From an uncultured Clostridium sp. (GTDB lineage Bacteria; Bacillota; Clostridia; Oscillospirales; Butyricicoccaceae): a DNA stretch of 64,000 nucleotides. Position 1 is the stretch's first letter. Each line of letters begins with the position of its first letter. The translations under genes and the position numbers were made by a program. Shown piece by piece: positions 27,900 to 36,258 of this stretch. Below the pieces are notes generated by a model that saw nothing but the letters and a program-made list of their open reading frames with translations, searched no databases and was not told the DNA's origin. Location of the stretch: contig CANEGK010000001.1 in assembly GCA_947427035.1 (NCBI GenBank), positions 32,141 to 96,140 of the forward strand. The letters run 5' to 3'.

Positions 27900-29189
27900 C
27901 TACTGGGCCGCCTGCCTGCAAAAACGCATGAGAATGGTTGCGACCTGTGCCCGGGTCGCCGAACCCTTGGGCGACAGCGTCGCGCTGTCAACGCCGCTGA
28001 TCAGCTTTTCCGCATTGGCCCATGTCAGTGCATCCAACGCGTAAGAGCCTATTTGCCCTGCATCCCGATAACCGGACAAATCGGCCCGCGCAGCTGTATC
28101 GCGGCCCTTGTATCCCGCATAACGGAATAAAATAGTCGCCAGCTGCTCACGCGTGATGACAGCGTCGGGGCCGAAGCGGCCGTCGCCGTAACCCGACACG
28201 ATTTGGTTTGCAGCCGCCCACGCCACGGCGGCCGCATAATATTTGCCGTCCGCCACATCGCTGAAGCCGGACCGGCCCGCAGCCGGCGAACCATCCAAAC
28301 GATAAAGAATCGTGACAATCATCCCGCGCGTAGTGGTGCGCCCGGGGTCAAACATCCGGTCGCTGATTCCGTTCATCAGGCCGTTGCGGTAAACGTACTC
28401 CACGGCATCTCGGTACCATATGCCGTCCGGCACATCCTGAAAGGGAAGCTCCGCAGGGCGCTCCAGCGCGAAAAACAGCGCTTTGATTTCCGCACGCGAC
28501 GCAGGCATACGGAAGGTGTACTTGCCGTCTGCTTCTTCTGTAAGCTCCAGACGGATGCCCCGACTGTCCCTGACTGTCAGCTCGCCCAGATAATACCCCT
28601 CATCCGGCAGGGCAGTCACTGTAATGGTTTCGCCCTGCGCCGCATGCGATCGGCTGGCCGTGACCGAACCGTACTGAATTCCGGGATTCACAGCAATTCC
28701 ATAGAGTACAGTGCCGCTGTTGTTGTTGGACGGCGCGCTTTGGGTGCGCCAGTCCACCTCTGTACTTTCATACAATGGCTCGGATTCCCCCGCCATACCC
28801 AGCAGTTTAAGGTAGGACACCGAACTGACCGTATAGGCGCTTCCCGCCGACAAGGTCCCCAGCAAAAGCTCGCTGCCCTGGTTCATGGCGACCTTGGATG
28901 TCAGATAAAGCGTCACATCCGCGCCGTTTTGTTTCATGGTGTTGTAGCTTCCCATCTCTTCAAGCTCGGGATTAAAGACAAACTCGGCCTCGGCTTCGCC
29001 GTCCAGCGTCAAGGAGAGCTGTACGCCGTAGCAGTCGCCGGTCAATCCGGTCAGGCTGACCGTTTGACGTCCGTTCTGCTGCGCTGAAAACTCGACCCGG
29101 CAACCGCCGGCCGCCCCCGCGGGGCAGACCATTGAACCTGCCAGAAGAACTGCCGCCATCCATGCGGAAAGAAAACGCGTTTTTTTCAT
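27900..29189 (-). CDS. SLH-domain surface protein with possible cohesin-like domain
   Basis: 429 residues with a signal peptide (WMAAVLLAGSMVCPAGAAGG). Residues 28-165 form a beta-rich domain (YGVQLSLTLDG, ADVTLYLTSKV, GTLSAGSAYTVSSVSYL) that looks like a cohesin or related beta-sandwich; no exact family can be given. Residues 170-235 match a bacterial surface repeat (HAAQGETITVTALPDEGYY). Three SLH repeats follow (FQDVPDGIWYRDAVEYV, FSDVADGKYYAAAVAWA, YRDAGQIGSYALDAL), binding cell-wall polymer. It starts 15 bases after the M60 protease gene, on the same strand. Confidence 0.88.
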   Translation of the reverse strand: MKKTRFLSAWMAAVLLAGSMVCPAGAAGGCRVEFSAQQNGRQTVSLTGLTGDCYGVQLSLTLDGEAEAEFVFNPELEEMGSYNTMKQNGADVTLYLTSKVAMNQGSELLLGTLSAGSAYTVSSVSYLKLLGMAGESEPLYESTEVDWRTQSAPSNNNSGTVLYGIAVNPGIQYGSVTASRSHAAQGETITVTALPDEGYYLGELTVRDSRGIRLELTEEADGKYTFRMPASRAEIKALFFALERPAELPFQDVPDGIWYRDAVEYVYRNGLMNGISDRMFDPGRTTTRGMIVTILYRLDGSPAAGRSGFSDVADGKYYAAAVAWAAANQIVSGYGDGRFGPDAVITREQLATILFRYAGYKGRDTAARADLSGYRDAGQIGSYALDALTWANAEKLISGVDSATLSPKGSATRAQVATILMRFCRQAAQ

Positions 29190-29204
29190 TTTTATCTCCT
29201 CTGC

Positions 29205-32200
29205 TCAACGGCCGCCGCCGGCCAGCTCGATCAGGGGAAGCGTCTCCGCGTCCGGGAAGCTGAGCCACAGTGTTTCCCCGGTGATGCGGCGGCTGGTGTC
29301 GTCAGCGCCGCCATGCGGGGTATCGGTGCGGTAAAGGGTCACTTTGATATACAACGGATCATCGTCGGTGACGCCGTCCGCCTGGTTGAGCTTTTTCTCC
29401 GCTTCCAAATCGGGCACGAACAGGAAAAAGCCATCGCTGATGTCGCTGACCGCACCGTCCGCCGGAATTTCGGCAAAAAGCAGGCCATAACCGTTGACCG
29501 CGCGCGTAATGGTCGTCACTTCGTTTTCCTCCTGCGCTTCGGCGGTCGTATTATAGCGTGCCTCAAGCTCAACGGTGTTGTAAAGCGGGTCGCCCCGGTA
29601 GGTTCCCAGAACGATCAGCGTCCCTGCCCGAACGACGTCGTCCTCCCCTTCGCCGTACACATAATCATTTTTCAGCAGGCCGACGGTCGCCTGCTCGTAA
29701 AAGTCCACGCAATCCCCCGGGTCGCCCAGCAGCTCTACGCTGGCGCCCGCCGGAATTCCCGTGATTTCCAACACAGCGGCGTCATAGGTCCACAGGCGGG
29801 TATCTGTGCTGTCAGCCCCCGGCTTATGGAAATATTCCACCACCGACGTGCCTGCCAGCGTGCTGTTTTTAATAACTGTCGTCCATGCGTTTTCCGCAGG
29901 ATCCGCTTTGAGCCTGACAGAAAATGCTCCATTCAGCGCCGTTTTTCCACTTATACGGATGCCGGTAACCGGGGTTTTTCCCTCTTTTATCCGAATGGTC
30001 AGCGTATTTCCGTCGGGGACCGCCGGAGTCATCTGGTAGCTGCCGGCGGGAATGATCACTTCATGCGCCACCCGCACTTCTTCACAGCTGACCTGTTTCC
30101 CCTGATTGCCCAGCCGATCCACCGGAATGACGGCATAGGTATAGGTTCGATTGTTGGCCACACCCAAATCGTCGGTGTACGAGCTTTCCGTCGCAAAGCC
30201 GATCGGCGTGCCGTCCCGCAGGATTTCGTAACCCAGTATGGAATCGGGGTCGCTGTTTACCATGTGTAGCGTGACGCAGCTTCCGTCCGCCGCAGCCGAA
30301 ACGGTTGTTGTCCCGTCATTGGGCGCGCCATTTTCCAATCGATAGGTACGCGCAGCATCGTTCAGGTACCAGACAGCCCGCTCTTCAGCCGGATAGCCCG
30401 CCGTCTGGATGACTTTAACCGCCTCGTCGCTCAGGCGCATTCCCCAGCGGGTAAAGAAATCGGTCAAATCGCGCTTTGCCACCGCCGAAGCGATGAGCGC
30501 CACCCGGTCGTCATACGAGTATTCCTTATACACGCCGCTCTTCCACTGCCGGAAAAAAGCGTTATAAAAGGCCAGCGGCTGTTCGGCTTCATCATAGGCC
30601 AGGTGCAGCTGCCAGTACATGCCCAGCTGGACAAATACATCATTGGCGGCGCCGGGCCGGCCGGCCGACACCTTTTTGTAAATACGTTCCCAGACATTGC
30701 TGCCCGTCAGACGGGTGCTCAGCGTCATGGCCCCGCCGTCGGACGCCTGGACGGCAAGCGAATAAATATTGTTGGTGACTTCCGCCTTGCCCAGCTTGTC
30801 CATGTTATGGCCGATTTCATGGGCAATGCCCCAGCCGAACAGGCCGTTCGCCTTACCCGTACCGGTCTGTGACACCGGCTTGCCGCACACCAGCGCAGAC
30901 GTCGAGCCGTACCCCACGCCCACATGATTTCCCGCCGCGTACATGAACGCACCGGCAAACATGCGCATATATCGGATATTCTGCCGGGTCGTCATGGGAT
31001 AACGGTAGCTTTCGCGCTCGGCATCCGGTTCGATAATGCCCTGCACCTGGTTGGCGGTAAAAAGCACGTCTTCCCACGCCAGGATGTTCTGGTACATGGT
31101 GTCGGCCATCTGCCCGACAGTCGTTCCGGTTACTCCTTGCAGTCCGGCGAGCGCCCGATCTGCCGGAATGGACAGCAGTACGCTGGGGGTGGAAATCTCG
31201 GTGGCGTTGCGAATGTCGGTTTGCAGATTGCCGGAATTGCTCAGGGATGCTACATAGGCCTGCAGCTGCCGCACATAGCTGCTGATTTCAGCCTTACGCG
31301 CCTGTTCGCTCATGGTATACCAGCCGGAAAGCTCCAGCGTCGGTATTCTGAACACATCTTTGCCGTCACGGATATGAAGCCTGATCTGCTCGGGATGCTC
31401 GCCTCCATAGGTCAAATACAGCATTCCGCCCCGCTCGTCCTTCAGGCTCCCGATTTGCGGCACAGTGATATAGTTGCGCCCATTGACCAGCGAAATCGCG
31501 CTTCCGCACCAAATACCCGATTCACCGAAGAATTGCGTAGGCGTCACGCTGACCGTTTCTCCCGCGGGCAGCTCTGCGTAAATGGCGACAGTGGCGCCGG
31601 CACGGGCAGAAATGCCCAGCGGCTGTAAGCTGCTGGCCGTCTGCCCCGTCTTATCCAGGCTGCCCGCGCGGCTCTGGAAATCGTCTTTGACCAAGCCGAG
31701 CGCGCTTTCATCCTTTTCGTACAGCTTTCTGGCCAGGCTCAGTTCGTCTTTCAGGCGGTCCAGCTCAAGGTAAAAGTCCGATTTTTCCGAAAGCCGGGCT
31801 TCCAGCGCGGCAATCCGTTCTTCCGTCACACCGGATTTAAGCTGTGTAAAGGTGCCGTCGGTAAAGAGCTCTGCGATATCTTCCGGCAGGCTGTCGCTTT
31901 TGTAGAAGGCCACTTCAGCGGCGCTGACGCGGTAGCCGTTGCCGCTCCGCTCGTCCAGCGACACAGCCAGGCTCTTGACTCCCTTGACGGCGTCAAAGGG
32001 CAGCACCAGATAATCTTTGTCTGTCAAGCCGCGGGTATACACCACCTGGTCGTCAATCAGCTTGTTTCCATCCTCGTCCAGCGCAGTAATATGATATTTC
32101 TCGAGCGCGTATTTGTGCCCGTCGCCCAGATACGGCACCAGAATGAGGTAATTCATGTCCTGGGGCTCGGCAAATGTATAGGTGATCTGGCTGTTCAGCC

Positions 32201-34073
32201 ACCAGTCTTTGGCGACCCAATAGGTATTGGGGTTGTTGTCGATGAGCTGTGCTGTAGAAAAGCCGGGGCACAGCGAGGTATTGACATTGCCGGCATTTGC
32301 CATGACAATCGACGTGATCCGGCTGTTTTCGATGCGCCCGTCCGCAGGCAGCTCGGGCATTTCGATTTTTTCTGACTTGGGCGTTCCCAGCGCCACGGCG
32401 GAATAGGGACCTACGCCTGCGCGGTTACCGGCGCGCACAGCCACTTCATAGCTCGTACCATTGATCAGTCCGGTGACAATCGCGTTTGTCGCCGTTATAT
32501 CGCCGCCGAAGCGGGTGTACTCACGTTCCCCCTCTTTGCGGTAAAAGACCTGATAATACGTCGCGTCCTTGGTCTTTCCCCAGCTCAGGCGCAGCGACTG
32601 GTTGGCGGCGACCACCCGGATGTTCGAGGGTGCGCCCGGCGCTTTGGCCGGCTCCGGCGTGGCCGAAACGACGGCCGAGGGCGCGCCCGTCCAGGCGCCG
32701 TTGACAGCCGTCACCTGAAAATAGCAGGGCTTCAAATTTTCCAGCCCCGACACCGCAGCGCGGTTTCTGTTGACGCTCATGGTTTTATCCAGGGCGTTCG
32801 GCCCTTCGCCGTAACGGACGGTGTAGCCGGTGACATTGCGCACCGGATTCCACACCAAATCCACTTTTCCGTCTCCGGCTTCGGCAATCAGCCCCTTGAC
32901 CTGACCCGCATCATTCTGGGCATTGTCCTGCCCGATGTCCTTTAAAAATTCAATCTGTGTCACGACGGCATATTCAGGTCTGCCGTCCGTCTGTCCCGCA
33001 ACGGCCGTAACCGTGATGGTCACCTTTTTCACAGCGACCCGTTTGCCCAGATCGATGCGCACCGTATTCTGCCCTTCAACGGGCCCGATGGCGTGAACCC
33101 CTGCGGGCGCCGGCCCGCCGAAGGGGACTTCGAGCGAGCTTCCGTCGGCAAGTTCCAGCCGGGCGATTCCGGCCTGCACTGCGCCGTCCACCGTCGGGCT
33201 GGTCAGGTCGATACAGCCCATCTCAACGCCCTTTTCACTGTCCAGCACAACAGGAATCTCCAGCGCGCCGCCGTCTTTCACGGACAGCTTCACAGCGTCG
33301 CTGCCTGTAAAGAGATCGGCAATTTCGCCTTCTACGTTCAGCCCTGCCGTCTCCACACCAGCCGAAACAATGGCCGCTGTATCCTGTATTTCCGACGTGT
33401 CCGCAACACCGCGCACCAGGTTGACATAGGACAGATCGGTGACATCGACCTTACCGTCGCCGTTCAGATCATAAAGCGGCAGGTTGCCCGTTTGCCCCAG
33501 CTGAGCCGTCATAGCGGCCAAATCGGCACCGTCCACCTTTCCGGCACTGGTTCCCCGGTTGTCGACGTCTCCCAGCGGGAAGCCGCCGTCCAGCGTATGT
33601 ACAAGGACATGCTTTGAATAATCTTTCAGGGTCAGGGTCGTCTGAAAAGTTCCATAGCCCTGTCCCGTCAGTGTCAGAATGTATTCCGCCCCCTGGGCCG
33701 GCAGGCCGGAAAGCACCGCCTGATAAGCGCCGATCCTCTCCTCATTGGCCCAGGTTTCGCCTGCGGCATTTTTCACTTCAACAGACACCTGGGCACCCAA
33801 ACTGTTGACAGACGCGGCGCCCGCTGACAGCGGAACCTCGATTTCTTTCTCCCCGCCGCTCAGCCGGAGCGTGATATTACGTCCATCTACCCCCGCTTTG
33901 GTCTGCGGCAAATCAAAATATACCGTCAGAGCTATCGACCCAGTCGGCTGTCCGGCAGGCCGGCTTTCTTCCGCGGCAGCTGCCGTTACAGGCATCCCCG
34001 TCAAAAACAGGGAAACCGACAGAATCAGGCTTAAAAGCCCCGAAAGAACCCGCTGTGAACGCTTCAAGCGCAT
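29205..34073 (-). CDS. secreted M60-like zinc metalloprotease with dockerin-like module
   Basis: 1622 residues with a signal peptide. A dockerin-like module lies at about 168-222: a regular second calcium loop DLNGDGKVDVTDL and an irregular, inserted first loop. A galactose-binding-like region (235-375), two fibronectin type III domains (about 390-565) and a second discoidin-like domain (580-725) follow. The M60/enhancin domain has HEIGHN near residue 1083 with a glutamate eight residues after the second histidine, completing HExxHx8E. Beta-rich domains end the protein. M60 enzymes cut glycoproteins such as mucins; the carbohydrate-binding parts fit. AAAGGGTG precedes the ATG. Confidence 0.92.
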   Translation of the reverse strand: MRLKRSQRVLSGLLSLILSVSLFLTGMPVTAAAAEESRPAGQPTGSIALTVYFDLPQTKAGVDGRNITLRLSGGEKEIEVPLSAGAASVNSLGAQVSVEVKNAAGETWANEERIGAYQAVLSGLPAQGAEYILTLTGQGYGTFQTTLTLKDYSKHVLVHTLDGGFPLGDVDNRGTSAGKVDGADLAAMTAQLGQTGNLPLYDLNGDGKVDVTDLSYVNLVRGVADTSEIQDTAAIVSAGVETAGLNVEGEIADLFTGSDAVKLSVKDGGALEIPVVLDSEKGVEMGCIDLTSPTVDGAVQAGIARLELADGSSLEVPFGGPAPAGVHAIGPVEGQNTVRIDLGKRVAVKKVTITVTAVAGQTDGRPEYAVVTQIEFLKDIGQDNAQNDAGQVKGLIAEAGDGKVDLVWNPVRNVTGYTVRYGEGPNALDKTMSVNRNRAAVSGLENLKPCYFQVTAVNGAWTGAPSAVVSATPEPAKAPGAPSNIRVVAANQSLRLSWGKTKDATYYQVFYRKEGEREYTRFGGDITATNAIVTGLINGTSYEVAVRAGNRAGVGPYSAVALGTPKSEKIEMPELPADGRIENSRITSIVMANAGNVNTSLCPGFSTAQLIDNNPNTYWVAKDWWLNSQITYTFAEPQDMNYLILVPYLGDGHKYALEKYHITALDEDGNKLIDDQVVYTRGLTDKDYLVLPFDAVKGVKSLAVSLDERSGNGYRVSAAEVAFYKSDSLPEDIAELFTDGTFTQLKSGVTEERIAALEARLSEKSDFYLELDRLKDELSLARKLYEKDESALGLVKDDFQSRAGSLDKTGQTASSLQPLGISARAGATVAIYAELPAGETVSVTPTQFFGESGIWCGSAISLVNGRNYITVPQIGSLKDERGGMLYLTYGGEHPEQIRLHIRDGKDVFRIPTLELSGWYTMSEQARKAEISSYVRQLQAYVASLSNSGNLQTDIRNATEISTPSVLLSIPADRALAGLQGVTGTTVGQMADTMYQNILAWEDVLFTANQVQGIIEPDAERESYRYPMTTRQNIRYMRMFAGAFMYAAGNHVGVGYGSTSALVCGKPVSQTGTGKANGLFGWGIAHEIGHNMDKLGKAEVTNNIYSLAVQASDGGAMTLSTRLTGSNVWERIYKKVSAGRPGAANDVFVQLGMYWQLHLAYDEAEQPLAFYNAFFRQWKSGVYKEYSYDDRVALIASAVAKRDLTDFFTRWGMRLSDEAVKVIQTAGYPAEERAVWYLNDAARTYRLENGAPNDGTTTVSAAADGSCVTLHMVNSDPDSILGYEILRDGTPIGFATESSYTDDLGVANNRTYTYAVIPVDRLGNQGKQVSCEEVRVAHEVIIPAGSYQMTPAVPDGNTLTIRIKEGKTPVTGIRISGKTALNGAFSVRLKADPAENAWTTVIKNSTLAGTSVVEYFHKPGADSTDTRLWTYDAAVLEITGIPAGASVELLGDPGDCVDFYEQATVGLLKNDYVYGEGEDDVVRAGTLIVLGTYRGDPLYNTVELEARYNTTAEAQEENEVTTITRAVNGYGLLFAEIPADGAVSDISDGFFLFVPDLEAEKKLNQADGVTDDDPLYIKVTLYRTDTPHGGADDTSRRITGETLWLSFPDAETLPLIELAGGGR

Positions 34074-34138
34074 ACACCCTTTCCATCGTAGACTGATGCT
34101 TTGGGGCCGGCCGGCAAACCGGCCCTGAGTTGGAAATA

Positions 34139-34168
34139 ATTATATTATGTCTACCAAGCCTTTGTCAA
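34139..34168 (-). promoter_or_regulatory. promoter of the M60/SLH unit
   Basis: On the minus strand TTGACA (34163-34168) and TATAAT (34139-34144) are 18 bases apart; the leader to the ATG is about 60 bases. Confidence 0.85.
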
Positions 34169-34216
34169 TGGAAGATAACAACGAACGGCAAGAATCCATA
34201 AGCCGGCGGGGCAGTA

Positions 34217-34245
34217 TTGACAGTCGATTTATCATTCATTATAAT
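34217..34245 (+). promoter_or_regulatory. consensus promoter of the divergent membrane gene
   Basis: TTGACA at 34217-34222 and TATAAT at 34240-34245 with a 17-base spacer, both hexamers perfect. It is divergent from the M60 promoter 50 bases away. Confidence 0.9.
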
Positions 34246-34326
34246 AATACCGTAAAGTCTTATTTCGCCGGCAATGACTGATACAGCCATTGCCTTTTAT
34301 TTTTCAGACGAAAGATGTGAGTATCT

Positions 34327-35091
34327 GTGAAATCTCAACGCAAACAAAAGCTTCAGCACAGCCTTTCCCTGAAAGGGCTGATCATCGGCATGCTTTGCCT
34401 CTCCGCCTTTTTCTACATCCTGCACTACCTGATTTTCCGCGACTTTCACCACATCGCCATTTTCGCCCTGCACGACATCGCCTTTCTTCCGCTCGAGGTC
34501 ATCTTGGTTTCTTTGGTTTTTGAACGCGTTCTCGACGACGCGCACCACAATGAACAGCGCGGCAAAATCAATATGATCGAAAGCATCTTTTTCAACGAAT
34601 CGGGCTCTGACATGCTGCGCTACCTGCTGCTGTGCGACCCAGAGAGCGAGAAGCTTTGCCGGGCCATGTGCATTGCCGACGACTGGGAATACGCCGATTT
34701 CGACCGGGCGCATCGCTTTGCGGAAGATTACTCCTTTACCGTCGACCCCGAACGCACCGATTTTTTCGCCCTGCATTACCATCTGAGCAACCGACACAAA
34801 TATTTTCTGAAGGTCATTGAAAACCCGGCGCTGATGGACCATGAAAGCTTTACCGACCTGATTCTGGCTATGTATCATCTTTGGGAAGAGCTCGATTTCC
34901 GCACCGATCTATACCAGCTTTCTGACGAGGACAAACAGAATCTGTGCGGCATTACCAGCGATGTTTACCGCCTTTTGACCCACGAATGGCTGCTCAATGT
35001 CCGTTACACCAAACGGCACCAGGAGCACCGTTTCGCCTGCGCCATGCGCACCAATCCGTTTTCCTTTTCCGCAGCCGAACCGCTGCCCTGA
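34327..35091 (+). CDS. two-helix membrane protein of unknown function
   Basis: 254 residues starting at GTG. Two membrane helices near the N-terminus (LIIGMLCLSAFFYILHYLIF and IAFLPLEVILVSLVF) place a cytoplasmic, acidic, helical domain of about 180 residues inside the cell. The segment HNEQRGKINMIESIFFNESG is a recognisable conserved stretch in clostridial proteins of this kind, but no function is known to me. It is driven by a perfect promoter, so it should be well expressed. The ribosome-binding site is weak, so the start is not certain. Confidence 0.75.
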   Translation: MKSQRKQKLQHSLSLKGLIIGMLCLSAFFYILHYLIFRDFHHIAIFALHDIAFLPLEVILVSLVFERVLDDAHHNEQRGKINMIESIFFNESGSDMLRYLLLCDPESEKLCRAMCIADDWEYADFDRAHRFAEDYSFTVDPERTDFFALHYHLSNRHKYFLKVIENPALMDHESFTDLILAMYHLWEELDFRTDLYQLSDEDKQNLCGITSDVYRLLTHEWLLNVRYTKRHQEHRFACAMRTNPFSFSAAEPLP

Positions 35092-35101
35092 GCGCCGCAT
35101 G

Positions 35102-36094
35102 CTACGGCGCTTCCACCAGTTCTCCGTTTTTGTTCAGCACAAGCAGCCGCGCTCCGTCCACTTTTTGGATGAGCGCGGCGCTTTCATCTTCCGGCAGCAT
35201 AAAGCACGCCGTTGACAGCACGTCGGCCATCCCCGAATCGCCGCACACCACGGTGGCGGACAGCACCGCGTCGGACGGCATGAGGGTCTCGGGATCGATG
35301 ATGTGATGATACCGCACGCCGTCCACGCTGAAATAGCGCAGGTAACCGCCCGACGTGACGACGGCGCAGTCGGTCACCGTCATCGTTGTCAGCAGCTGTC
35401 CGCTTTCGTCTGGACTCATCACGCCGACGCCCCAGCCTTCGGCGCCTGGCGGCGCACCCTCTGCCCAGACATTTCCGCCCGCTGAAATGACAAAGTCCGT
35501 ATAGCCCGCCTGCCGCAAGGCGTCAGCCACCAGTCCGGTGGCAAAGCCTTTGGCCACGGCGCCGGCATCGATGCACATCCGGCTGTCGCGCAGCTCGGCC
35601 GTCCCGGCCTGCTCATCGAGCGCCAAATCCTCTATATCGCAATGCTGCGCCGCTTCACGCAGGGCGGCAGCATCGGGCAGCGCCGCATTCTCCGGGTCGT
35701 CGAGCGCCGCTTCACGTGCTGCGCTCCACAGCTGTAAAACGGCCCCCATCGCGATGTTGACCTTGCCGTCGGTCAGCGCGTAGCCTTCCTTTCCCAATGC
35801 GAGCAGCTGCAAAACTTCGGGTTCCATTGTCTGCGGCCCCTGCCCTGCCATAGCGTTGAGGCGCGCCAGCCCCTTGTCGGCCGCGCCATAAATATCGAAA
35901 AGCCCGTGCAGGCGCTCAAACTCGCCAAAAGCCAGCGCGGACATGGCGTCAAACTCCGCTCTGTTGTCGCAGTAAGCGGTCAGAACGATGAGTGTATCGA
36001 ACAAATCATACCGCTGATCGCTGTAGCGCTGCGGCTGCGCCTGGCAGCCGCACAGCAGGCAAAGCGCCAGTCCTATTCCGATGATTTTTTTCAC
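35102..36094 (-). CDS. apbE: FAD:protein FMN transferase ApbE (lipoprotein)
   Basis: About 330 residues from the GTG at 36094, preceded by AAGGGGG. The lipobox LLCGC near residue 15 anchors it outside. Motifs: FDTLIVLTAYC, DAGAVAKGFATGLVADAL, VISAGGNVWAEG and the catalytic HHIIDPETLMPSD. It attaches FMN to threonine of target flavoproteins, such as Rnf or fumarate-reductase-like subunits, none of which are encoded here. A longer frame upstream lacks a ribosome-binding site. Confidence 0.94.
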   Translation of the reverse strand: MKKIIGIGLALCLLCGCQAQPQRYSDQRYDLFDTLIVLTAYCDNRAEFDAMSALAFGEFERLHGLFDIYGAADKGLARLNAMAGQGPQTMEPEVLQLLALGKEGYALTDGKVNIAMGAVLQLWSAAREAALDDPENAALPDAAALREAAQHCDIEDLALDEQAGTAELRDSRMCIDAGAVAKGFATGLVADALRQAGYTDFVISAGGNVWAEGAPPGAEGWGVGVMSPDESGQLLTTMTVTDCAVVTSGGYLRYFSVDGVRYHHIIDPETLMPSDAVLSATVVCGDSGMADVLSTACFMLPEDESAALIQKVDGARLLVLNKNGELVEAP

Positions 36095-36258
36095 GCCGCA
36101 TTTCCCCCTTATCAACTGATGGTATTGTACCAACAACCAAAGCGAAAAGCAAACATTCTGAAAACATGTCTGCTTTTCCAATTGCATTCTGCCGCAAATT
36201 ATGGCATGATAAGGGAGTATAAATCTGCTCTTTAACCCCTTTGCAGGAGGAAGCTTTC

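Noticed and set aside
27888..27916. Hairpin overlapping the stop codon of the SLH gene as a terminator
   Set aside because: The 12-base stem is strong but has no T tail on either strand, so termination cannot be supported.
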